Assembly (NCBI RefSeq): GCF_000213555.1
Contig: NZ_GL891979.1
Span: 254,122-293,088, forward strand
Direction of reading: 5' to 3'
DNA: 38,967 nucleotides
Source of the DNA: Dysgonomonas gadei ATCC BAA-286
GTDB taxonomy: Bacteria > Bacteroidota > Bacteroidia > Bacteroidales > Dysgonomonadaceae
Numbering within the stretch: position 1 is the first letter of the stretch; every line of letters begins with the position of its first letter. Of the stretch, positions 8,347 to 17,079 are shown one piece after another. Made by a program: the position numbers and the translations under genes. The notes beneath the pieces are model-generated. The model had not been told where the DNA came from, did no database searches, and worked only from the letters and a program-made list of their open reading frames with translations.

Positions 8347-9297
8347 ATGAGAAATACTTCAAGAAGAGATATTCCGCTGCAAGAACTGAAAGCGTCGCAA
8401 CCATGCGAATTGCTGGAGTTTCTGATAGACCAGCAAGTCCGTAAGAGTCGTAATGCTATAAAATCACTGCTGGCACACAAGCAAATAAAGGTAAATGGCA
8501 AACTTGTCACCCAATTCGACCATGAACTTAAGGCCGGAGATAAAGTTTCAGTAATGAAGTTTGATCAATCGCGAAAAGAAAAGAAGCTGAAAGGCCTGAA
8601 AATTGTATTTGAAGATGATGAGATCATCGTTATAGATAAAGAAGCAGGATTTCTGTCCGTATCCACTGATAAAGAGAAATTACGTACCGTTTACGGGGCA
8701 CTGAACGAATATGTGAAGAAAAAAAGCAGGAATAAGACCGACAGGGTATTTGTCCTTCATCGACTCGATAGGGAGGCTTCGGGGTTGATGGTGTTTGCCA
8801 GAAACGCCGAGCTACAAGAGATATTTCAAAAAAACTGGAATAACCTTGTAAAGGAATATATTTATACTGCGGTTGTAGACGGAAGGCCGGAACAGGAAGA
8901 AGGTACAGTTATTTCGTGGCTTACCGAAAATAAGAATTATGTAATGATGTCGTCTCCCTACGATAATGGCGGATTGAAATCGGTTACACATTATAAAGTA
9001 ATCAAGTCGACAGGACGCTATTCGCTACTTGACTTCGATCTCGAAACCAAACGCAAAAACCAATTGCGTATCCAGATGCAGACAATCGGTCATTCTGTCG
9101 TGGGAGATAAAAAATATGGTGCATCGAATAATCCGATTAAACGTATTGCCCTTCATGTACGCGAACTGGTGCTGAAGCATCCGGTTACAGGAGAGGTCTT
9201 GGAATTTAAAAGCCCGGTACCAAAAGCAATGCTGCAATTGGTGACTGTTCAGCCAAAGAGAGAGTCATCTGCCGAATCTGATACTAAAGAACAATAA
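8347..9297 (+). CDS. RluA-family 23S rRNA pseudouridine synthase
   Basis: 316 residues. The protein isomerises uridine to pseudouridine in rRNA. An S4 RNA-binding domain is visible at about 20-75 (QQVRKSRNAIKSLLAHKQIKVNG is the S4 core). The RluA catalytic domain follows, with VLHRLDREASGLMVFARN and catalytic Asp141 in HRLD. RKNQLRIQMQTIGHSVVGD near residue 235-255 is the family RxHQIR-like segment. Its closest type is RluC/RluD, but the target uridine cannot be told from sequence. It stands alone, divergent from fabD, with its own -7 element. Confidence 0.92.
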   Translation: MRNTSRRDIPLQELKASQPCELLEFLIDQQVRKSRNAIKSLLAHKQIKVNGKLVTQFDHELKAGDKVSVMKFDQSRKEKKLKGLKIVFEDDEIIVIDKEAGFLSVSTDKEKLRTVYGALNEYVKKKSRNKTDRVFVLHRLDREASGLMVFARNAELQEIFQKNWNNLVKEYIYTAVVDGRPEQEEGTVISWLTENKNYVMMSSPYDNGGLKSVTHYKVIKSTGRYSLLDFDLETKRKNQLRIQMQTIGHSVVGDKKYGASNNPIKRIALHVRELVLKHPVTGEVLEFKSPVPKAMLQLVTVQPKRESSAESDTKEQ

Positions 9298-9423
9298 GTT
9301 TTGAATTCTTCTAACCTTAAAGTGGATAACTGAAAGGATTTATATGGTGTATTTTTAATTGTAACATGCTTTGACTGTTTTACTTGTTGAAGCAATAAAC
9401 AGGTCTGCGACCTTAAAAGTTTT

Positions 9424-9978
9424 ATGAATATAGATATTAAAGAAATAGGTCAACGTCTCAAAGGTTTGCGTGAGGCTTTGGATATGACACAGGAGCAATT
9501 TGCCGCTTCTTGTAATATTCCTTTAGAAGAGTATGTCAAATACGAGTCGGGTGAAAAAGACTTAACCATCAGTGTGCTGAAAGGTATCGCGTCTGCCCAT
9601 AATGTAGATGTGTCGGTGTTGATGTTTGCCGACGAACCCCGGATGAGTAGCTATTTTCTTACACGTAATGGAAAAGGGCTGGCAGTGAATAGGGTGGAGG
9701 CTTATAACTACCAGACACTGGCCGGAGGATTTAATAACCGAAAAGCTGAAGTTTTTGAAGTAACAGTAGAGCCTAAAGCTGATGACGTAGAAATTCATCA
9801 TAGCATACATACCGGACAAGAATTTAATATGGTGCTGGAAGGCCGTATGCTTTTGCAGATAAATGGAAAAGACCTGATAATGGAAGAAGGGGACAGTATT
9901 TATTTCGACTCCAGCCTGCCACACGGGATGAAAGCTCTTGATGGAAAGAAAGTCAGATTTATAGTTGTTGTTCTATAG
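9424..9978 (+). CDS. XRE-family regulator with cupin domain
   Basis: 184 residues. The N-terminal helix-turn-helix of the Cro/C1 type spans about 6-60 (IGQRLKGLREALDMTQEQFA, then the recognition region up to LKGIASAHNVDVSVLM). The C-terminal beta-barrel cupin spans about 110-184 (EIHHSIHTGQEFNMVLEGRM, then MEEGDSIYFDSSLPHGMKA) and likely binds a small ligand or metal. It lies 43 bases before an acyl-CoA synthetase gene in the same direction. The arrangement suggests it controls that operon in response to the acid or acyl-CoA. No operator could be assigned, although the 126-base upstream gap is the place to look. Confidence 0.88.
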   Translation: MNIDIKEIGQRLKGLREALDMTQEQFAASCNIPLEEYVKYESGEKDLTISVLKGIASAHNVDVSVLMFADEPRMSSYFLTRNGKGLAVNRVEAYNYQTLAGGFNNRKAEVFEVTVEPKADDVEIHHSIHTGQEFNMVLEGRMLLQINGKDLIMEEGDSIYFDSSLPHGMKALDGKKVRFIVVVL

Positions 9979-10021
9979 ATATCATTATTTATATACATAA
10001 CCTAATATAACTAACACGCTC

Positions 10022-11668
10022 ATGTTAGAACGATTTTTAAAACAAACTCATTTTGCTTCAACTCAGGATTTTGCAGAGAATTACCATGTTCAGATACCTG
10101 AGAATTTCAATTTCGGATATGATGTCGTTGATGAGTGGGCAAAGATAGATCCCACCAAAAGGGCTATCTGCTGGGTGAATGACCAGGGGGAGCATATAGA
10201 TTTTACATTTGCGGATATAAAAAAACAAAGTGATTGTGCCGCGTCCTATTTTCAATCGCTGGGTATTGGCAAAGGAGATATGGTAATGCTCGTGTTGAAA
10301 CGTCGTTACGAATTCTGGTTTGCTGTTATTGCCCTTCACAAAATAGGAGCAGTAGCTATTCCGGCTACGCATCTGCTGACGAAAAAGGATTTTGTCTACC
10401 GTAATAATGCCGCCGATATAAAGGCGATCATAGCAGTGGATGATGATGTGGTTGTTCAGCATGTAAATGATGCAATGGCTAATTCTCCGACAGTAAAATT
10501 CCGGATTGCCTGCGGTGAAAACATACCGGCCGGCTGGCTGGATTTTCATAAGGGCTTAAGAGATGCAACGCCATTTGTAAGACCTGAGTATGTGAATGCA
10601 AATGAAGATATCTCTTTATTATATTTTACTTCGGGTACGACCGGTGAACCAAAGATGGTGATCCATAACTTTATATATCCGCTCGGGCATATTGTGACAG
10701 CGAAATACTGGCATAATCTGAACGAGAATAGTCTGCATCTTACCGTGGCCGATACCGGCTGGGCTAAGGCTGTTTGGGGAAAATTGTACGGACAGTGGAT
10801 TGCAGGTGCCGCCGTGATGGTATATGACCATGAGAAGTTTACCCCGCAGGCCATGTTGCATATGATACAGGATTATAAGGTGACTTCGTTTTGTGCTCCG
10901 CCTACCGTTTTCAGATTTATGATAAGGGAAGATTTGTCTCATTTCGACCTGTCTTCACTTCGGTATGCCACTACTGCAGGAGAAGCATTAAACCCTTCGG
11001 TATACAATGCATTCCTCGAAGGTGCAGGTATTAAAATGATGGAAGCGTTCGGACAGACGGAAACTACCCCTACCATAATCACTTTCCCGTGGATGGAGCC
11101 GAAACCCGGCGCGATGGGAGTGCCCAATCCGGCTTACGATATGGATCTGATCGCGGCAGACGGACGTTCCGTTGAAGATGGTGAAGTAGGAGAGGTGGTG
11201 ATTAAAACCGATAGATGGAGGCCTTTGGGCTTGTTTATGGGGTATTATCGTGACGAAGCTCTTACCAGGCAGGTATATTATGATGATGTTTACCATACAG
11301 GTGATATGGCCTGGCGTGACGAAGATGGATATTACTGGTTTGTAGGTCGTAGCGACGATGTTATCAAAAGCTCTGGTTATCGCATAGGACCGTTCGAAGT
11401 AGAGAGCGCTTTGATGACGCATCCTGCTGTTGTAGAGTGCGCCATTACGGGGGTACCGGACGAAGTCAGAGGACAGGTAGTAAAAGCTACTATTGTGCTG
11501 GCACAGGATTATAAAGATAAAGCGGATGATCATCTAAAGCATGAGATTCAGAACCATGTAAAACAGGTTACTGCTCCATATAAATATCCCCGCATTATCG
11601 AATTTGTTGACGAATTGCCGAAAACGATCAGCGGAAAGATAAAAAGAGCAGAGATAAGGAAGCAATGA
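10022..11668 (+). CDS. AMP-forming acyl-CoA synthetase (acetate/medium-chain type)
   Basis: 548 residues, an adenylate-forming enzyme that activates a carboxylic acid with ATP and CoA. Seen: the P-loop-like motif YFTSGTTGEPK at 201-211, the YHTGDMAWRDEDGYYWFVGR hinge and phosphate region, the DDVIKSSGYRIGPFEVES segment, and the C-terminal PKTISGKIKR motif with catalytic Lys539. The sequence fits the ACSM-like/acetyl-CoA synthetase-like branch rather than long-chain FadD. The acid is unknown; short or branched acids are plausible in a fermenting anaerobe. It probably forms an operon with the XRE-cupin regulator and ends before an interleaved inverted repeat. Confidence 0.92.
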   Translation: MLERFLKQTHFASTQDFAENYHVQIPENFNFGYDVVDEWAKIDPTKRAICWVNDQGEHIDFTFADIKKQSDCAASYFQSLGIGKGDMVMLVLKRRYEFWFAVIALHKIGAVAIPATHLLTKKDFVYRNNAADIKAIIAVDDDVVVQHVNDAMANSPTVKFRIACGENIPAGWLDFHKGLRDATPFVRPEYVNANEDISLLYFTSGTTGEPKMVIHNFIYPLGHIVTAKYWHNLNENSLHLTVADTGWAKAVWGKLYGQWIAGAAVMVYDHEKFTPQAMLHMIQDYKVTSFCAPPTVFRFMIREDLSHFDLSSLRYATTAGEALNPSVYNAFLEGAGIKMMEAFGQTETTPTIITFPWMEPKPGAMGVPNPAYDMDLIAADGRSVEDGEVGEVVIKTDRWRPLGLFMGYYRDEALTRQVYYDDVYHTGDMAWRDEDGYYWFVGRSDDVIKSSGYRIGPFEVESALMTHPAVVECAITGVPDEVRGQVVKATIVLAQDYKDKADDHLKHEIQNHVKQVTAPYKYPRIIEFVDELPKTISGKIKRAEIRKQ

Positions 11669-11670
11669 TT

Positions 11671-11771
11671 AATTAGCATATTAGCTAATTCGGAAATTAG
11701 CAAATACCGTAAATGATTAAATATTTATGTATTGAATATGCTAATATGCTAATTGTCAAATTTGCTAATTT
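11671..11771. repeat. Interleaved AT-rich inverted repeats
   Basis: AATTAGCATATTAGC (11671-11685) is the perfect reverse complement of 11740-11754. AAATTAGCAAAT (11694-11705) is the perfect reverse complement of 11760-11771. The order A B A' B' is interleaved rather than nested. The first arm recurs identically at 23723-23737. It follows the acyl-CoA synthetase stop and may end its transcript, but no T-run is adjacent. Confidence 0.65.
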
Positions 11772-11808
11772 CTTTATATTTTATTATGATATGTAAAGAA
11801 TAAAAGAT

Positions 11809-11816
11809 TATATTTG
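11809..11816 (+). promoter_or_regulatory. -7 promoter element for secDF
   Basis: TATATTTG matches TAnnTTTG. Transcription would start near 11823, giving a leader of about 125 bases before secDF. No -33 TTTG was seen. Confidence 0.5.
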
Positions 11817-11835
11817 CACGCCTAAAAGTGTGTAT

Positions 11836-11922
11836 ATGTCTAAGCTTGGCCTCATTTCGAAGGAAGAGGACTCTGGATATATGCGTATTTTATTTAGTTT
11901 GAATGAAATAGAAATAATATAA
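11836..11922 (+). CDS. Possible 28-codon leader ORF of secDF
   Basis: An ATG-to-TAA frame of 28 codons, starting MSKLGLISKEEDSGY and ending LNEIEII. It lies entirely between the predicted secDF transcription start and the secDF ATG and ends 26 bases before it. No signal peptide is visible. SecDF expression is controlled by translated leader peptides in some bacteria (VemP in Vibrio), so position makes it interesting. An open frame this short is easily produced by chance, and codon evidence is too thin to decide. Confidence 0.25.
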   Translation: MSKLGLISKEEDSGYMRILFSLNEIEII

Positions 11923-11948
11923 GTAAATAACAAAAAGTAAAATCTAAA

Positions 11949-14918
11949 ATGCAAAACAAAGGATTTGTAATCACATTTTCCATTCTGCTTACGTTGGTAT
12001 GCTTATTTTACCTGTCTTTTACATTCGTAACCAAAAGTTATGATAATAAGGCAGATGAATTTGCTACAGCCTACGCAGTCGCGAATGCTAAAGGTGATCA
12101 ACTACTGCAAGACGAGTTGTACAACAAACAATACACTCACTATCTTGATTCAATGTCTACAGAAAGAGTTTGGTTAACCTTTGGTACCGACGATATGGGT
12201 TATACCCTTAAACAATGTCGCGAAAAAGAAATCGGGCTGGGACTTGACCTGAAAGGTGGTATGAGTGTTATCGTAGAAGTAGATGCAGCAGCTGTACTCC
12301 GTTCACTGGGTGACCCTGAGAACGAAGCGTTTAATACTGCTTTGACTGAAGCTTCTGCTGAAAATAAAAAAGGTAGCAACCGTGACTATATCACTCTCTT
12401 TGTAGATAAGTTTAAAGCAGCGAATGGCAATGATAAACTAGCCGGCGTATTTAGTACTAAACTTAGAGATCAGGTAGGACCTCAAGACAAGGATGATAAA
12501 GTTATTTCTGCACTGAGAACAGAACTTCAGAGTGTAGCCGATAACTCGTTCAACGTACTTCGTACACGTATCGACCGTTTCGGGGTTGTTGCTCCTAATA
12601 TTCAGAAGCTTGACAATCGTGCAGAACGTATTATGATAGAGCTTCCGGGTATCAAGGAACCGGATCGTGTAAGAAAACTATTGCAGGGTAGTGCAAATCT
12701 TGAATTTTGGAAAACATATAATCTGAACGAAATACAGGGATATATAAGCGCCCTGACAGAACGTTCGAGAGAAGCTTTAGCCGCTCAGAATGTAACAGAT
12801 ACAACTGCTGTAAGCGATTCTTTGAAAGTTCAGGAAGTTGGAAATTTAGGATTCACCAAACCATTTATTGAGAATTTTATCAGTGGTGGTATGGGAGCTA
12901 TTGTCGGTATTGTTCATAAAAACGATACGGCAGCGGTCAATGCAATCCTTAGAAGATTCCAGGACGCATATCCTCCTGACCTAAGATTTGCATGGGGATT
13001 CAAGGCCGAAGATATAAGAGAAACTCAGATTACATTATACGCTTTGCGTGGCGACGGTCTTAAAAAAGGCCCGGCATTGGACGGGGATGTGGTTATTTCT
13101 GCAAAGGCTGACCAGTCTCAACATGGTGCAACTTGGGAAGTAAGTATGCAGATGAACTCTGTAGGTACACAACGTTGGGCTACTATTACCGGAGCAGAAA
13201 AAGGCAGGAGTATTGCTATCGTACTCGACGGTTCTGTATATTCAGCGCCTAATGTAAATGACAAGATTGAAGGTGGACAGTCTCAAATCACAGGTAACTT
13301 TACACCGGAAGATGCAAAAGACTTAGAGAATGTGCTGAAATCGGGTAAGATGAAAGCCGGAGTACACATTGTGCAGGAAGATATTGTAGGTCCTTCGTTG
13401 GGTCAGGAAGCTATTAAAGCCGGAGTTATATCTTTTGTACTTGCATTGGTGCTTCTTATGGCATACATCTGCTTGGTTTACGGTTTTATTCCGGGCTTGA
13501 TTGCCAATTCGGCTGTTCTTGTCAACCTGTTCTTTACGATTGGTATATTGGCGGCCTTTGGGGCGGTAATGACCCTGCCGGGTATAACGGGACTTGTGCT
13601 CTCGCTGGCTCTTGCGGTCGATGCTAATGTATTGGTTTATGAACGAACAAAAGAAGAATTAAGAGCCGGAAAGAATACGAAAGTAGCCGTAGTAGATGGT
13701 TATAAACATGCATTCTCTGCTATTTTCGACGGACACGCATCACAGGTAATTACTGCTATTATATTAGCGTATTTCGGTACAGGTCCGATACAGGGTTTTG
13801 CGACTACATTGATTATCGGTATTGTTGCATCATTCATTACCAATGTATTCCTTACACGTATATTCTATGAATATATGCTAGATAAGGGTCATTTCAGAAA
13901 CCAGACATTCACCACTGCTATTTCACGAAAATTGTTTGTTGACACAAAAATCAATTTCTTGGGGATGACTAAGAAAATCGTGATTTTATCAGCTGTATTA
14001 TTAGTAGCAGGTGTAGGCTCTCTATTCATTAACGGTTTGAATGGCGGTATTGACTTTACAGGAGGACGTAACTATCTGGTTCGTTTCGATAAAAATGTAA
14101 ATGCCGATGCTATCGAAAAAGTGCTGGTTCCCGAATTTGAAGGTTCTACTGTACTTGTACTTACCAGTGGTTCTGCAAGTCAGTCATCTACTACAAGCCA
14201 GGTTCGTATTACTACAAACTATAAGATTGAAGAAGCTACAGATGAGGTTGAAGATGAAATAAGGGCAAAAATGACCCATGCTCTTACAGCAGCCGGATTC
14301 CTTACCGATGGAAAAACTATAGATGACTTTGTTCAAAGTTCTCAGCGTGTAGGTCCTAGTGTGGCTGACGACCTGAAAACAGCGGCTACCATAGCAGTAT
14401 TGATTGCGGTAGTCTGTATGGCTCTGTATATCTTATTGCGTTTCCGTGACATTGCTTTCTCTTTGGGTACGCTGATAGCTGTGGCGCATGATGCCGTGAT
14501 GGTTATCTTCCTTTACTCATTGCTGTATAAGATAATGCCATTTTCAATGGAGATAGACCAGTCGTTTATTGCAGCTGTATTGACAGTGGTAGGTTACTCT
14601 ATCAATGACAAGGTTGTGATCTTTGACCGTATCCGCGAAATCAGAAATATGTATCCGAAACGTAATATCACCGAAACTATTAATGAAGCGCTGAACTCTA
14701 CATTAGGACGTACATTGAATACCTCAATAAGTACGATGCTAGTTGTGTTCTGTATCTTCCTTTTAGGTGGTGATACTATCCGTAGCTTTACATTTGCTAT
14801 ATTTATCGGTATTGTGATCGGTACTTATTCTTCTGTATTCGTAGCAACTCCTATTGCTTGGGGTATATTCAAGAAAGAAGGAAAGAAGAAAGAAGCTCAG
14901 CTAAAAGAAGCTAAATAA
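11949..14918 (+). CDS. secDF: Fused SecDF protein translocase subunit
   Basis: 989 residues. This is the Bacteroidetes fusion of SecD and SecF, inner-membrane RND-like proteins that use the proton motive force to help the SecYEG export channel. There is an N-terminal membrane helix at about 7-27 and then the large periplasmic P1 domain. The SecD signature GLGLDLKGGMSVIVEVD is near residue 96-112, and the SecD membrane core (VLSLALAVDANVLVYERTKEE) follows at about 550-570. The SecF half begins near residue 660, with NGLNGGIDFTGGRNYLV and AVLTVVGYSINDKVVIFDRIRE. Both halves look intact. A hairpin terminator follows at 14944. Confidence 0.97.
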   Translation: MQNKGFVITFSILLTLVCLFYLSFTFVTKSYDNKADEFATAYAVANAKGDQLLQDELYNKQYTHYLDSMSTERVWLTFGTDDMGYTLKQCREKEIGLGLDLKGGMSVIVEVDAAAVLRSLGDPENEAFNTALTEASAENKKGSNRDYITLFVDKFKAANGNDKLAGVFSTKLRDQVGPQDKDDKVISALRTELQSVADNSFNVLRTRIDRFGVVAPNIQKLDNRAERIMIELPGIKEPDRVRKLLQGSANLEFWKTYNLNEIQGYISALTERSREALAAQNVTDTTAVSDSLKVQEVGNLGFTKPFIENFISGGMGAIVGIVHKNDTAAVNAILRRFQDAYPPDLRFAWGFKAEDIRETQITLYALRGDGLKKGPALDGDVVISAKADQSQHGATWEVSMQMNSVGTQRWATITGAEKGRSIAIVLDGSVYSAPNVNDKIEGGQSQITGNFTPEDAKDLENVLKSGKMKAGVHIVQEDIVGPSLGQEAIKAGVISFVLALVLLMAYICLVYGFIPGLIANSAVLVNLFFTIGILAAFGAVMTLPGITGLVLSLALAVDANVLVYERTKEELRAGKNTKVAVVDGYKHAFSAIFDGHASQVITAIILAYFGTGPIQGFATTLIIGIVASFITNVFLTRIFYEYMLDKGHFRNQTFTTAISRKLFVDTKINFLGMTKKIVILSAVLLVAGVGSLFINGLNGGIDFTGGRNYLVRFDKNVNADAIEKVLVPEFEGSTVLVLTSGSASQSSTTSQVRITTNYKIEEATDEVEDEIRAKMTHALTAAGFLTDGKTIDDFVQSSQRVGPSVADDLKTAATIAVLIAVVCMALYILLRFRDIAFSLGTLIAVAHDAVMVIFLYSLLYKIMPFSMEIDQSFIAAVLTVVGYSINDKVVIFDRIREIRNMYPKRNITETINEALNSTLGRTLNTSISTMLVVFCIFLLGGDTIRSFTFAIFIGIVIGTYSSVFVATPIAWGIFKKEGKKKEAQLKEAK

Positions 14919-14943
14919 AACGTAGAACATTTCTAAATATATG

Positions 14944-14979
14944 AGAAGAGGTTAGTCTAATTGGCTAACCTCTTCTTTT
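14944..14979 (+). terminator. Rho-independent terminator after secDF
   Basis: A perfect 12-bp stem, AGAAGAGGTTAG (14944-14955) with CTAACCTCTTCT (14965-14976), a 9-base loop and TTT following. It starts 25 bases after the secDF stop. Confidence 0.88.
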
Positions 14980-14995
14980 ATTATGAGACATCTTA

Positions 14996-15356
14996 AAGTT
15001 TATCTATGTGTATAGCTGATGGCCTTTAGTAGTTAGCTTATAGTTCTTTGAAAGATTGAATACAATCCCTGATGTCTGAAAGGGAAAAGGAGTAAGAATG
15101 GTGCAAAATAAAAAGCAGAAAAGGTTGTTACCTTTGTTACCTTTTGAAAGTAGTAAGTATTGAGTAATAAGTTGAAAGTTATATGAGATACGAGTAGACA
15201 AGACACGAGATACAAGTTGTTAACTGATAGCTGTTGACTGTTAACTGATATTTCTGTTACTTTTGTTACTTTTTCTCTTTTGTGCTTAACTAGTATAGGT
15301 ATTCAAAAAAAAGTAACAGTTACGATAATATAGATAACTGTTACTTTTGTTACTTT
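14996..15356. repeat. Noncoding composite repeat, copy 1
   Basis: This fills most of the 455-base gap between secDF and dnaB and holds no gene that I can support. It opens with a segment TATCTATGTGTATAGCTGAT (15001-15020), continues to GTTCTTTGAAAGATTGA, and later has GTAGACAAGACACGAG and TTAACTGATAGCTGTTGACT. The same blocks recur in the same order at 23644-23922. It includes three direct copies of a GTTACYTTTGTTACYTTT module (15127-15145, 15256-15274, 15340-15356) and one inverted copy that forms the dnaB terminator. Confidence 0.75.
15305..15348 (-). terminator. Rho-independent terminator after dnaB
   Basis: A perfect 14-bp stem, AAAAGTAACAGTTA (15309-15322) with TAACTGTTACTTTT (15335-15348), and a 12-base loop. 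Read leftward it is followed by eight T (complement of 15305-15312). It is 26 bases past the dnaB stop. The stem is built from inverted copies of the GTTAC module of the surrounding repeat. Confidence 0.85.
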
Positions 15357-15373
15357 ATATAATAGAAGATTTA

Positions 15374-16900
15374 TCAGAATGGCACGAAATCATTTCCTGC
15401 ACCTTGCATTGGCTGAAAGTCCTGACCCGAACTTGGAGCCGAAGCGTCGGTGTTGATTTTAGAAGAGAAATTCTGTCCTGCACCGAAGTTATAGTCATCG
15501 TCGACATTCTGGAAGCGCGCAAATTCACTTTTGAAGCGTAGCAGTACATCACCGGTTGCACCATTACGGTGTTTGGCAATGATAATTTCGGCCAAACCAA
15601 TCAATGAGTTTCCTTTGTCGTCCTCCAGTATCTTATAATATTCGGGACGGTGGATGAAGCAAACCATATCGGCATCCTGCTCGATGGCTCCCGATTCACG
15701 GAGGTCGGACAATTGAGGACGCTTTCCTTCTGCACCTGCACGGCCTTCTACACCACGGTTGAGCTGCGACAGGGCAATGATGGGGATGTTTAGTTCTTTA
15801 GCTAGTCCTTTCAATGAACGGGAAATCATACTCACCTCCTGTTCACGGCTGCCATAGTTCATCCCGCTGGCATTCATCAACTGAAGGTAGTCGATAATGA
15901 TCATCTTAATACCGTGTTCGCGAACCAGACGGCGGGCTTTTGTCCTTAATTCAAATACGGATAAGCTGGGGGTGTCATCAATGTATAAAGGAGCATCGTA
16001 TAGCTCTTTTATTTTAAAGTCGAGTTGCTCCCATTCGTAAGGCAATAGTTGGCCGTTCTTTATCTTCTCACCTGGAATTTCGCAGGTGTTTACGATCAGA
16101 CGGTTAACCAGCTGTACGTTTGACATTTCAAGAGAGAACAAAGCCACAGGATAGCCATAGCTTACCGCCATGTTTTTTGCCATAGACAGCACGAATGCAG
16201 TTTTACCCATCGCGGGACGGGCGGCTATGATAACAAGGTCGGAATTTTGCCAGCCAGATGTTATTTTATCCAGAGGTGTAAATCCGGTTTGCAGGCCACT
16301 AAGTCCCTCGGGACGGTTAGCTGCTATTTCAAGCAGGTTTAAAGCCTCTTTTATTACGGGATTGATCTGGGTTACGTCTTTCTTTACATTGCCCTGAGAG
16401 ATTTCGAAAAGCTTACTTTCGGCTTCCTGCATCAGGTCGTCTACATCGGATGTTTCATCAAAGGCTTTATTGGTGATCGTGGATGAAAAGGAAATAAGCT
16501 CTCTTGCCAGATATTTTTGGGCAATGATGCGCGCATGGAATTCGATGTGTGCTGCCGATGCTACTTTCTCGGTCAGCTGGGCTATATAGACCGGTCCGCC
16601 AACTGTTTCCAGTTCACCGTCTTTTTTTAGTTGTTCCACAACCGTGAGCATATCGATAGGCGCCTGACGGACAGCCAGGTCAACTATTGCTCTATATATT
16701 ATCTGATGAATGGTGTCGTAGAAGCTATCCGGTTTTAAGATGTCACTAACGAGTGAATATGCGTCTTTCTCAAGCATTAATGCTCCGAGTATGGCTTCTT
16801 CCAGTTCCCTTGCTTGAGGCTGTATTTTGCCTATGTCGGGTAATAAATTCGTTTCTTTTGGTTTTCGTCTCCCCTGATTCTTATTATTCGCGTCAGCCAT
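15374..16900 (-). CDS. dnaB: Replicative DNA helicase DnaB
   Basis: 508 residues, the hexameric helicase that unwinds DNA at the replication fork. The N-terminal primase-interacting domain spans about 27-130 (QARELEEAILGALMLEKDAY). The RecA-like ATPase domain has the Walker A motif AARPAMGKT at 226-234, VALFSLEMSN, and the Walker B-type MIIIDYLQLM. RPQLSDLRESGAIEQDAD is a DnaB signature. The C-terminal tail is a low-complexity Ser/Gln/Phe-rich stretch ending DFVPF. It is transcribed alone with a -7 element at 16929-16936 and a strong terminator. No intein is present. Confidence 0.97.
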   Translation of the reverse strand: MADANNKNQGRRKPKETNLLPDIGKIQPQARELEEAILGALMLEKDAYSLVSDILKPDSFYDTIHQIIYRAIVDLAVRQAPIDMLTVVEQLKKDGELETVGGPVYIAQLTEKVASAAHIEFHARIIAQKYLARELISFSSTITNKAFDETSDVDDLMQEAESKLFEISQGNVKKDVTQINPVIKEALNLLEIAANRPEGLSGLQTGFTPLDKITSGWQNSDLVIIAARPAMGKTAFVLSMAKNMAVSYGYPVALFSLEMSNVQLVNRLIVNTCEIPGEKIKNGQLLPYEWEQLDFKIKELYDAPLYIDDTPSLSVFELRTKARRLVREHGIKMIIIDYLQLMNASGMNYGSREQEVSMISRSLKGLAKELNIPIIALSQLNRGVEGRAGAEGKRPQLSDLRESGAIEQDADMVCFIHRPEYYKILEDDKGNSLIGLAEIIIAKHRNGATGDVLLRFKSEFARFQNVDDDYNFGAGQNFSSKINTDASAPSSGQDFQPMQGAGNDFVPF

Positions 16901-16928
16901 TTTAGTTTTACCTCTTCAATTTTTTATT

Positions 16929-16936
16929 CAAAGATA
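16929..16936 (-). promoter_or_regulatory. -7 promoter element for dnaB
   Basis: Minus-strand TATCTTTG matches TAnnTTTG, 28 bases upstream of the dnaB ATG. A CAAA (TTTG on the minus strand) lies at 16951-16954, but at 14 bases the spacing is shorter than the usual 19-21. Confidence 0.5.
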
Positions 16937-17079
16937 ACAGAAATAACGTTCAAAGACGAGTTAAGTTTTGAACATGGTGTTAATAAGTACGGGGATTTAA
17001 GAGATAATTATTATCTGTTCGCTTTTTTAAGTCATTGATGCTGTTGATAATTGTCAGAAAACGGTATTGTTATTCGTAT

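Noticed and set aside
10058..11533. Antisense frames of 102-181 codons inside the acyl-CoA synthetase
   Set aside because: They overlap a full-length enzyme with all motifs and have no recognisable domain.
15374..16900. Intein in dnaB
   Set aside because: The ATPase motifs are continuous and the length is normal.
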